Source of the DNA: a virus
Reading direction: 5' to 3' (one strand)
Length of the DNA stretch: 64,000 nucleotides
Virus record (IMG/VR): IMGVR_UViG_3300025646_000030
Span: 1-64,000 of that record
Under the pieces are notes generated by a model, which saw nothing but the letters and a program-made list of their open reading frames with translations, was not told where the DNA came from and did no database searches. This document shows, in pieces, positions 16,719-25,300 of the stretch (its first letter is position 1; each line of letters opens with the position of its first letter). The translations under genes were made by a program, and so were the position numbers.

Positions 16719-17116
16719 CAGAAGGTACCGCTAGGCTTGCCGCTAAAGGTGAACGAAATCGGCACACTGACAAGGTCACCGGCACTGATGCTGGCGCCAG
16801 CCTGTGTAATCAATGCGTCCCCGGTGATGGTCCCAACAGTTGTGCTGGTATCCAGCACCATCGAAAGGGTGTTCAGGGTATCGGAATCGCTCAGCAGTCG
16901 ATTGATGACGTTTGTTGTTGCTACATCGCTCGGGTCATACAGCAGCGTGCCGCTACCTGTTGTCCCACGGATGCCGTAAGCGTATGTCCTATCTGCTTGG
17001 CCGATGCCTGTTGTTTCAAGTGCATCACGCGCGAAAGTGATGCTGACATCACGCACTTTGGCAATAGCGGCGCCCTCGTACCTGAGTTCTGCGGTAGCGC
17101 TAGTCTTAACAGCCAT
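16718..17116 (-). CDS. Tail tube-like protein
   Basis: A 132-aa protein, MAVKTSATAELRYEGAAIA, with alternating beta strands and a TGIGQADRTYAYGIRG loop. Size and pattern fit the tail-tube fold also used by distal tail proteins. As the major tube protein is at 29268-30272, this is more likely a tail-tip or distal component built on the same fold. Confidence 0.6.
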   Translation of the reverse strand: MAVKTSATAELRYEGAAIAKVRDVSITFARDALETTGIGQADRTYAYGIRGTTGSGTLLYDPSDVATTNVINRLLSDSDTLNTLSMVLDTSTTVGTITGDALITQAGASISAGDLVSVPISFTFSGKPSGTF

Positions 17117-17129
17117 CGGCCTTGGTCTT

Positions 17130-17534
17130 TTACGCCAGTCTAAGTTCTCCGACCAGGCCTACCCGAACGCTGGAACGCCCAGGCGCAACGCTCTCGATGC
17201 TGGGTGGCTCTTCAGAAAAAAACCACTTGATGCCTGCACCTGTCGCAGCGGTCGTCAGCCACGGCGCCAGTTCCTCTGAGGCGCCTGCGAATAGGGCATC
17301 GGGCAGCGTGAGATCAGTCGTGGCGCCCTTAGCTTCGTGATATGCAGCAATGATCAAAGCCGCATCGTCATCGGAGGCGTTGTTGAACTGCAGGGAGAGT
17401 TGTGCCTGTGATGGTCGGCTGCCCCACAATCGGCGGGAGGTGACGCCTGATTGCGCGGTGATGCCGCTTGTTGGCCACCGAGGCGCTGTGAAGCTGCGAC
17501 TGGTTGGCTCAAGGTCGGGGAAGGTTACAGCCAT
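17130..17534 (-). CDS. Minor tail protein, lambda M-like
   Basis: A protein of 134 aa from the ATG at 17534, which overlaps the upstream stop as TGATG; a GTG one codon earlier is the alternative start. The pattern FPDLEPTSRSFTAP, then QAQLSLQFNNASDDDAALII and AAYHEAKGATTDL resembles small minor tail proteins of the lambda M type. It follows the tip protein gene rather than the tape measure, so the usual order is altered. Confidence 0.65.
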   Translation of the reverse strand: MAVTFPDLEPTSRSFTAPRWPTSGITAQSGVTSRRLWGSRPSQAQLSLQFNNASDDDAALIIAAYHEAKGATTDLTLPDALFAGASEELAPWLTTAATGAGIKWFFSEEPPSIESVAPGRSSVRVGLVGELRLA

Positions 17535-20500
17535 CACTCGATCACCCAGTTGCCAGCAGTATCGAAGCCATCGGCCAGCTCCAGGATGCCCGAAGCGTTG
17601 GTTGGCATGTGAACTGCCTCAATCGTAAAGGTGCCCTCTTCATCGGGCGTCACGCGCTCGATCTGATAGGTGCGCACCTGCGTGCTGGGCAGCTTCAGGG
17701 TGAACACCACGCCGGTCGGTGTCGCGGTAGTGCCGCTGCCACCAACGGTCAGCGTTGCATCGGCCGGCGGGGTGCCCTCGGTGCCGTCCCATGCAATCAC
17801 GGCATAGGTGCCATCGGTCAGGGGCTTGGTGCTGACCAGGGCGCCGGCGGCGGTGACCACGCCATTGTTGAACTCGTCGTACTGGGTTGCATCCATCGCC
17901 ACACGGATGTAGTCGCTCGGACCGAACTTTGCCAAGGCACCTTCGTGGGTGGTGCGGAAGCTGATCACATGCGTGGGGATGCGGCGCATCCTGATGATGT
18001 ACTTGGCTGCGTCGATCGCGTGCTCGCGGCTGGTGCAGTAATCGCTGAGGTCGAGCGACTCGACGGGGGCTCCAGAGTCCACGCCGTCCTCGGCTACCAG
18101 GACCTCGCGCACAGTGGGGAAAATGCCTGGGTTGGTGAGGTCGGTGGACGCGCGCTCCTCGCGGTAGCGAACGGAAACGCGAATCGGATCGCGGTCCTCC
18201 GGGTCCAGGTACTGCAGTTGGAAAGAGCCCTCGACGATATTGCCGGCGGTGAAGAGACCCTTGATCGAGACCGCGGTTGCCTGCAGGGCAGGCCGCAGGA
18301 AGAACTTGCCGTCGCTCTCGCCGAAGATCAGCAGATGTGTGGCCGCGGTGTCGGCGGCCCACTGGCGCAGGTTGACGCGATCGGCCACAACGCCATCAAA
18401 GAAGTAGTTGCGGTCTTGACACCACTGAGCAGCTGTCTGGAAAGATGTCAGATCGATCATCTGATCTGTGACCAGATCTCCGGCTCCGTAAGACATGTTG
18501 GTCAGTAGATCCAGCAGGATGTCGGGGAACAAGTGCGTGGCTCCGGTGCTGAGGCTGTTCAGTAGGCGCCGGCAGGTTTTACCGTCGGTGACATAGGCCG
18601 AGAGCTGGGAGAACTGGCTCCACTCCGCGGAGGAACGGATGTTCATGCCCACCAGGGCGAGGTTGTCGTACTGCGGGACCGGCAGGTTGGGCACGATCTC
18701 GTTGACGTAAACGACCCGGTGCTCCGGTGCGGTCTCAGCGGTGCTTCTGACCTCGGAGTAGACGAACATCTCGGCGAGCTTGCCGAAGTCATCGAGGTGG
18801 CTCTCGTTGTCGGTCGTGGGCAGGCCGTAGTAGGTGCGGAAGGTGCTTGGCTCGTCGCCGTTGGTCTTCTCCTCGTACTGGTAGCTGCCGCTGAGGCCCG
18901 GATTAGCCTTGCCGTAGTTGATCCCGAAGGTGGCGGTGTTGAGCGGGACGGACTCGCCGTTGATCACCACCGTGGTGCCGTTCTCGGGGATGGTCAGGCG
19001 GGACTTCTTGGCATCGAGGACGTAGAGCTGGCCGCCGGCCATGCCGTTGCGCACCTCGAAACCGGTGAGGGGCTCCAGCATGAATTCGCGGTGCCGGATG
19101 CTGCCGTACTCCAGGCGGATGTAGTTGAACAGCGCCTGGCGGGTTTCGCTGCGCACCCCGTAGGCGTTGCTCAGGGTTGTCCAGTTGCTGCTGCCCGACT
19201 CGCGCCAGCGCAGCTTGAAGAAGCTGTAGCGCTGCGCTGGGCCGTTGACCGTGCTGCTCTGGTAGAAGACGTTGATGATGTCCTCCGCTTCTTCGTTCTC
19301 GAAGCACCTGCAGTAGGCGTTGTCGGCGTAGTTGTGGGTCTTGGCGTCACGGAAGTTGCACAGGCCGTTGATGCTGATTCCGAGGGTGGAGCTCAGCCCG
19401 AGCTCGACGGCCTGGCAGGGGCGGTTGGTGGTGATGTGGGCACTGGCGTAGCGCAGGATGTGGCCGCCGGTGGTGGCGACCTCGCGGCGGCCGGCGTCGC
19501 CGCCCGTGTCCTTGAGATAGCTCTCGGTGAAGCCCTTGATCGTGCCGCCGCGCACCACGGTGAAGGTGGCGGTGATGGTGGTGCCGCCGGTGCCCTCGAG
19601 GTCGGCCTGGCTGACGAAGACCTCATTGCTGCGGCTGGTGAGGACCGCCAGGGCGCTGCCGACCTTGTAGAGCTCACCGACCACCAGGTTGTCGTCCCAG
19701 TTGTGCTGCTGGCTGGCGACCGCGCTGGCAACGTCCTTGCACTCAGCCTCGCCGTCTGCGGGCTCGGTGTAGACGTTGAACTGGGTGGCCCAGTCGCTCT
19801 CGTGGAACAGGCGGTAGGTGATGGTCTGGCCCACCGAGACGTTGGCGGTGCCGTTGCCGATGATCCCGCTGAAGGTGCTGAAGTGCGCGCGGAACTTGTC
19901 GCGCTCATTCATCTGCTGGCTATCGACCGGGCACTGGACGTTCACTTTGTCGTCGGCCTTGGGTTTCAACCGAGAGCGCACACCCGGGCGGATCACCGGG
20001 TTGACCTTGAACATCAAGTCATTCCCGATCGGGGCATAGACCCCGAAAGTGGCCTGCGACGTCGGATTGTGGCTGGAGCAAAAGTCAGGTTTGGGCCCAC
20101 CCTGCCAGTAGACCTGGAACACGTCGGCGCTGGAGGAGCTCCCGTCGTCGTTGGCATTGCTGCGGCCCAGGATGCGGTCGGCGCCGGTGATGCGGCCGCC
20201 GCCGGGGCGGAAGTAAATCGTGGTGCGGCCGGCCTGCTGGGTGGCGGCGTTGTCCTCGAACAGGTAGCCGCGGAGCGTGTTGGAGCCGATCGCGAAGTTG
20301 TTCGGATCGATCGAGGCGATCGGGCCCTCGCCCAGCAGGAAGACACCGCGCAGCATCTGCCCGCCTCCCAGCGACAGGATCTGGTTCCACAGCATGGGGG
20401 TGTTGACCCGCACGCCGCCGTAGGTGACGCCGCCGATGGTTTCGCGCAGGGCATAGACGATCGGGATCACCGAGCCCAGGGTGGAGATGTCCTGGTTGGA

Positions 20501-20833
20501 GTCGAAGCCGTAGCGGGGCGCGAAGCGCTCGTTCTCAGTGCGAGCCTGATCAAGCTCGTTGCGGCTCTTGGGCTGGCCCGGTGCCTTGGGTTTATCGAGC
20601 TTGGGCTTGAAGAAGCTGGCGGCGATGGTCAGACCGACCGACAAAGTCGTCAGCACCAGGGAGATGATCGACAGCGTGACGGGGTCAATGCCGGCCACCA
20701 CAGACGGCTGTGGACCCTCGGCGGCGCGGCGGCGGACCTCCGCCTTGTAGCGCGCAAAGTCCTCATCGCTGATCCCCAGTAACGAAGCCAGGTAGCGATC
20801 GGCGGGCAGAATCGGTGGCAGGTTGGGATCCAT
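17534..20833 (-). CDS. Tail tip attachment protein (lambda J-like)
   Basis: A 1099-aa central tail-tip protein. Near the N-terminus is a hydrophobic pair of segments (IDPVTLSIISLVLTTLSVGL), then SRNELDQARTENERFAPRYG, VIPIVYALRETIGGV and many beta modules typical of tip attachment proteins, ending in a domain with RVSVRYREERASTDL. It should cap the tail, contact the host receptor and trigger DNA release. It follows the NlpC/P60-like gene directly (shared boundary at 20833), as K is followed by I and J in lambda. Confidence 0.8.
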   Translation of the reverse strand: MDPNLPPILPADRYLASLLGISDEDFARYKAEVRRRAAEGPQPSVVAGIDPVTLSIISLVLTTLSVGLTIAASFFKPKLDKPKAPGQPKSRNELDQARTENERFAPRYGFDSNQDISTLGSVIPIVYALRETIGGVTYGGVRVNTPMLWNQILSLGGGQMLRGVFLLGEGPIASIDPNNFAIGSNTLRGYLFEDNAATQQAGRTTIYFRPGGGRITGADRILGRSNANDDGSSSSADVFQVYWQGGPKPDFCSSHNPTSQATFGVYAPIGNDLMFKVNPVIRPGVRSRLKPKADDKVNVQCPVDSQQMNERDKFRAHFSTFSGIIGNGTANVSVGQTITYRLFHESDWATQFNVYTEPADGEAECKDVASAVASQQHNWDDNLVVGELYKVGSALAVLTSRSNEVFVSQADLEGTGGTTITATFTVVRGGTIKGFTESYLKDTGGDAGRREVATTGGHILRYASAHITTNRPCQAVELGLSSTLGISINGLCNFRDAKTHNYADNAYCRCFENEEAEDIINVFYQSSTVNGPAQRYSFFKLRWRESGSSNWTTLSNAYGVRSETRQALFNYIRLEYGSIRHREFMLEPLTGFEVRNGMAGGQLYVLDAKKSRLTIPENGTTVVINGESVPLNTATFGINYGKANPGLSGSYQYEEKTNGDEPSTFRTYYGLPTTDNESHLDDFGKLAEMFVYSEVRSTAETAPEHRVVYVNEIVPNLPVPQYDNLALVGMNIRSSAEWSQFSQLSAYVTDGKTCRRLLNSLSTGATHLFPDILLDLLTNMSYGAGDLVTDQMIDLTSFQTAAQWCQDRNYFFDGVVADRVNLRQWAADTAATHLLIFGESDGKFFLRPALQATAVSIKGLFTAGNIVEGSFQLQYLDPEDRDPIRVSVRYREERASTDLTNPGIFPTVREVLVAEDGVDSGAPVESLDLSDYCTSREHAIDAAKYIIRMRRIPTHVISFRTTHEGALAKFGPSDYIRVAMDATQYDEFNNGVVTAAGALVSTKPLTDGTYAVIAWDGTEGTPPADATLTVGGSGTTATPTGVVFTLKLPSTQVRTYQIERVTPDEEGTFTIEAVHMPTNASGILELADGFDTAGNWVIE

Positions 20834-21210
20834 CAGCGGAACGTGCAGAAGGTGAGCCGGCGGAGCGCAGTCAGGGGGACCCAGGCCACGCCACGGCGGT
20901 GGTGAACCAAGAGCAGGCCGTTATCCACCACAACGCCGACACCGAGGCCGGCGGGGCCGTTGTGGAACAGGCAGATCGCGTGCTGCTCAGGCCCGGGCAG
21001 CGGCCGGGTGGCGGCATCCCACAGCTGCTGCAGCTGCAGCCACTCGCCGGCCTCGGCCAGAGCCAGCCAGCGCAGGTCGAAGGGTGGGTGTGAGACACCA
21101 GCGTCATCGAGCACGGCCCAGACCATCACCAAGCAGTCGCAGCCCTGGCCATCCTCGGGATTGGCCCCGAACACGTGAGGAAGGCCGATCCAGCGGTGCC
21201 AGCACGCCAT
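20833..21210 (-). CDS. NlpC/P60-like tail assembly peptidase
   Basis: A 125-aa protein of NlpC/P60 type. WIGLPHVFGANPEDGQGCDC has the expected approach to the catalytic cysteine (C in GCDCLVMVW), and a later GLLLVHHRRGVAW supplies the likely histidine. In lambda-like phages such proteins act in tail-tip assembly or as tail-borne wall hydrolases. Its start overlaps the end of the upstream tail gene and its stop overlaps the start of the tip gene. Confidence 0.75.
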   Translation of the reverse strand: MACWHRWIGLPHVFGANPEDGQGCDCLVMVWAVLDDAGVSHPPFDLRWLALAEAGEWLQLQQLWDAATRPLPGPEQHAICLFHNGPAGLGVGVVVDNGLLLVHHRRGVAWVPLTALRRLTFCTFR

Positions 21211-21689
21211 CAGCTCACCACCAGCGTCGCCGAACTCGGAAGTGCGCCGACGAGCTTGGTGCTCAGGTAGCGGCGGGGCACCTGGCTACGTACGGCGTCA
21301 AGGGGCGAGGTGAGCGTGAGCAGAATCTTTTCGGTGTCCATCTCGTAGCGCGCCACACGCCAGACTTCGCTGCGGATCAGGGTCACGTCGGCGAAGGTCT
21401 CGGGATCCAGCGAGACAGTCTTGAGCTCGAGTAGCCACCGACTGGTGACAGCCTCGGTGAAGATGTTCACCGTCAGGGCATCGAGGCCGGCACCCAAGGT
21501 GGTCTCCGAGCGGTCGCCGCCCTTGGCGCCGGCGCCGGATGACACGGCGAACGGGGCGAACTGGTATGTCACCCCGCCGTAGATCCGAGGCTGATTCACT
21601 GAGAAGTTCTGGTAGGCGTACACCGGTGAGGTGGCCGTGCCGTCCTTCTGCAGGAAGCGGGCGTAGTTGACGAAGGCGAAGGTGCTCAT
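21210..21689 (-). CDS. Minor tail protein L-like
   Basis: A 159-aa protein, MSTFAFVNYARFLQKDGTAT, with NFSVNQPRIYGGVTYQFAPF and a strand-rich C-terminus ending VVS. Position directly before the NlpC/P60 gene fits a lambda L-type or DUF1833-type minor tail protein. It is divergent from the endonuclease gene at 21738 and separated from the tape measure by it. Confidence 0.65.
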   Translation of the reverse strand: MSTFAFVNYARFLQKDGTATSPVYAYQNFSVNQPRIYGGVTYQFAPFAVSSGAGAKGGDRSETTLGAGLDALTVNIFTEAVTSRWLLELKTVSLDPETFADVTLIRSEVWRVARYEMDTEKILLTLTSPLDAVRSQVPRRYLSTKLVGALPSSATLVVS

Positions 21690-21737
21690 CAGGCCAGGGA
21701 AAGCGATGTAACATTAGAAAAGTCAAACATCACTTAG

Positions 21738-22352
21738 ATGCCCCAGTCTTACGAAGGGTCTCGCTATGGTTCTATCGTAATCATGCACAAAGAACCAGGC
21801 AAGTATTACTGGCACTATAGATGTGATTGCGGAGTGGTCGGGCGGGTCTATTCTGGGCAGATTGGCAAGCTAAAGAGATGCAAAAAGTGCTACCTAAAAA
21901 ACATTGGCAATAGCAGAAGAACCCACGGAAAGTGCAAAACACGTATTTATCGAATTTGGCAGAACATGAAAAAGCGCTGTTTGGCTAAAGAGCACTCAGA
22001 CTATGCCTACTACGGGGGTAGAGGTATTACTGTGTGCGATAAATGGATGCGCTTTGAAGGATTTTACGCAGATGTTGGTGAGCCCCCATCAAGTAGGCAT
22101 CAATTAGACCGAGTAGATAATGACGGCAACTACGAGCCGTGCAATGTGAGATGGGTTTCACGTAGTCAGAACTGTAGAAACCGTAGATCCAACAGGCTTA
22201 TAGAGTGGAACGGCGAAGTAAAAACAGTTGCCGAATGGAGTGAAGTCTTGGGCATTAGTCAGGGGGCTTTGCGCCAACGTCTTCATAGGGGATGGTCTAT
22301 ACAGCGAGCTTTTACGAAAGGTGTTAAATCCCAACCTGCTTACGAGTCTTAA
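21738..22352 (+). CDS. HNH-type homing endonuclease
   Basis: A 204-aa free-standing endonuclease on the strand opposite the tail operon. It has two CxxC zinc knuckles (CDC and CKKC), the conserved block YRIWQNMKKRC, YYGGRGITVCDKW, and the nuclease core LDRVDNDGNYEPCNVRWV. A C-terminal helix-turn-helix (VAEWSEVLGISQGALRQRL) probably reads DNA. Base composition is visibly more AT-rich than its neighbours, as expected for a mobile gene. Its 3' end overlaps the last codons of the tape measure gene by 29 bp, so it inserted right at that gene's end. Confidence 0.85.
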   Translation: MPQSYEGSRYGSIVIMHKEPGKYYWHYRCDCGVVGRVYSGQIGKLKRCKKCYLKNIGNSRRTHGKCKTRIYRIWQNMKKRCLAKEHSDYAYYGGRGITVCDKWMRFEGFYADVGEPPSSRHQLDRVDNDGNYEPCNVRWVSRSQNCRNRRSNRLIEWNGEVKTVAEWSEVLGISQGALRQRLHRGWSIQRAFTKGVKSQPAYES

Positions 22353-25300
22353 CGCTGTTTTGAAGAGCACTTAGAGCCAAAGCCCTTCCACGCTCTGCTG
22401 CTTCAGCCATTCCTTTGCGGTGCTGTTCGGCACTTACGTACTCGACACCGTTGATCACCTGCGACTCGAAGCGCACATCGAGGGGCTTCGGATTGTTGAT
22501 TGCAGCGACGGTTTCGCGCTCGGAGCGTTCTGCCACCAGGCGCTCGGTCGACTTGGTGAAGGGGATCGCCGTGTTGTTGATCGTGGAGAAGGCGTTCGAG
22601 ACCGAGGAGCCGCCCTGTTGGAAGGGCACGGTCATGCCGGAGCTGCCGGCCTCGGTGCTGATTCCGCTTCCGCCGGTGAAGGCGATTTTGTCGTTGGGGA
22701 TGACGGTGCCGCTGGCGCCCGGGATGATCAGCTCGGGGCCGAGTTCACCCACGACGTAGGGGCGGTTGGCGCTGACCGGGCCGCCAGCGGCGCGTTTCCC
22801 GAGGGCGGCGAAGCCACCGACGATGCTGCCGAGGCCGCCGAGGATGCCGGCGATGCTCATCAAGGTGCCGTAGGTGCCGCTCTCGGCGTCCTGCATGGCT
22901 TGGATGGCACCGGTGATGGCCAGGGCGCCGGTGGCAACGCCGGTCATGGCGCCGAGGAACTTGCCGAAGCCTTGCTTGCCGGTGTCGGCGGCATCCTCGG
23001 TCTGCTTTCCGGTGGTTTCGGCTACGGTGCCTAGATGAGTCAGCGACTCTCCAATCCCCTTGAAGGACTGCTCAAGGGAGGCTTCAAGGGAAGCCTGACC
23101 TTCTGTGGCGAGCAGCTGCTCAAGGGACAAAGTGCTGATCGGTGCAGGGGCTACGACAGGTAGGGAGCGAGGCGCTGGGTTATCGCCAACACGATCGCCG
23201 ATGCGGATGCCGTAAGGGATGCCTGAGGTATTGGCACCGAGGTCGGGACCACCGATGCCTGCACTAAGACTAGAGCTGAAGTTGTTGACTGCTGCGTCAA
23301 AGTTTGTGACTGCAGTATCGAACTTGATTCCTGTGTTTGCAAATTCCCGATTGACCCTGTCTTGGGCGGATTCCACTCCGAAGAGCTTGCGCATGCGCTC
23401 GAACACTTGCTCTTGCATTGGTGCCATTGCGATGTCAAGGAATTGCTGCAAGAATCCTTGGCTTATTGTTTGTGTGAAGTTGCTCATTGCTTCACGGAAA
23501 TCAGTGGTACCACTGAACAAGCTCTCCAGCAAACCCCGGCTAGCAGTTGCGTAAGCTTCAGTGGCAGCGACCGCCATGCCCAGTCTTTGCTCGAAATTCT
23601 CCATTGCTCGGTTCAATGGATCGAGCTGCTCATTAGTGCGACGATAGCTTTCAGCTAACTGCGCGGCTTTTTCTTGCAGCTCGGGAACTAAGTTCGGATT
23701 AGCTAGACGCTGCTCAGGCGTGAGTCGATTAAGTTGCGAGGCCAGATACCCTTGCGCTGCCAAATCGGAACGCCGGTTTGCGTTCTCAAGGGAGTAACCA
23801 GGCCGGATCAGGGCCTGCTGAGCCTGGTTGAAACGCTCGAGCAGACCCTGAATCCCGGGCCGGATATCGGTAGCTTGCTGAATGAGCTTCGTAAAGTCAT
23901 TCTTCAGCGTCTCAAGAAGAAGCTGAGATTGGCGCTGAGTTAGGTCAGCAGCATTACGTAGAGCTCCGATGATGCCGGTGTTTTTGGCTGGATCACCGAG
24001 GATCGACTTAATTGCTTTGGCAAGAATCGAGCCATTAAGCAGCCGATCAATCTCTTTTCGAGCACTTTGTAGGTCAATCGTGCCAACTGCCGCACCTTTT
24101 AGGATGTCAGCTATGCCCTGCTTGTTAGACGCAATGACATCGGGTGATACACCTTTAAGTAGCGAGCTTTTCGCTAGTTGGTCGTACACCTGGGTCAGGA
24201 AGACATCAACCGCTGTCTTGATAGGAATCAGGCTTTGCAGCGCTGAAGGATCTGTTAAACCTTGAGCAATGGACTTACTAAGCGCTTCTGTGTCGTTCTG
24301 CAGCTGCAGGATTTCTTTGTCGAGACGGCCGACCTCGGAGGCAGCGACTCCCCAGTTCGCGGGATCGCCTAAGCGCTCGAGGAACTGAGCAAGGTTCTGG
24401 TTGTCACGAATCGCGCTTGTTCGTTCAACGAGCTCTCGCGCCATGGCGAAGTTGCTCTCCAGGCTGGCGCGCATGCGCGCTGTATTTCCACCGATGTCAA
24501 CAAAGGAACTGAGCTCCTCCATCTTCGGAGGTGCTACAGGCGCGGTTCGCTTGAATCGCCCGGTGCCGAGCTCTTGTGCAGCCAGTTGGAGAGCGAAACT
24601 GCCTCCTTGGGACTGGCCCATGAAAGCCTTTGCTCTCAGATTCAGCGCGTTCTCAAATTCACCTGCAGGCATTGTGAAGGCGCCCGCGTAGTTCTCTTTT
24701 AGAGCAGCGATTACCTGTTGCGCAGGTGTAGCACTGCTCAGACCGAGGTTCCGTCCAGCTCCTGTCTTAAGAAGGGCAAGAGCACGCTCGGCGCTGACTC
24801 CTTGCTGCGCTGCTGCGTTGAGGAAATTCCTGCGATCCTCGTCGGTTACAACAAAGTCCTCGCCCTGGATGGCGGCGGCCTGAAGGGCGTAGCGCAGGGC
24901 TTCTTTTGAAGCACGGATACGCTGTGCTGCTTCGTAATCGACGATCTTCTTATTCATCTGCCCCATCTTTTCACGGAGCTTCAGAGTCTGCTCTTCTAAG
25001 CGATACTTATAGTCACTGAGCTGCTTTTCGATCTCGTTGCGCTTGAGTACTAGATCTGTTTGCTGACGTTGACTTTCGACCTGGGCATCGAATAGAGCTG
25101 TCTCGTACTCGTCGAAGATCTGCTTGAGGTTGGCGCCAACATCACTGAGACCTCGATTTTCGATCCTCTGACGCTCTTCGAGCTGAGCGCGCTGCTCTTG
25201 AGCCATGGCATCGCGCATCTGCTGCTCGAGTTGCAGAGCTTTCTGCCTCTCACCCCACTCGAAGTCGGTAATTTCTTTGGTGAGTTGTTTGCGGATATCT

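Noticed and set aside
18719-20782. Long rightward ORF of 687 codons
   Set aside because: It is antisense to the tail tip gene, has Val/Ala/Gly-rich composition typical of reverse reading of GC-rich codons, and no domain. The leftward tip gene explains the DNA.
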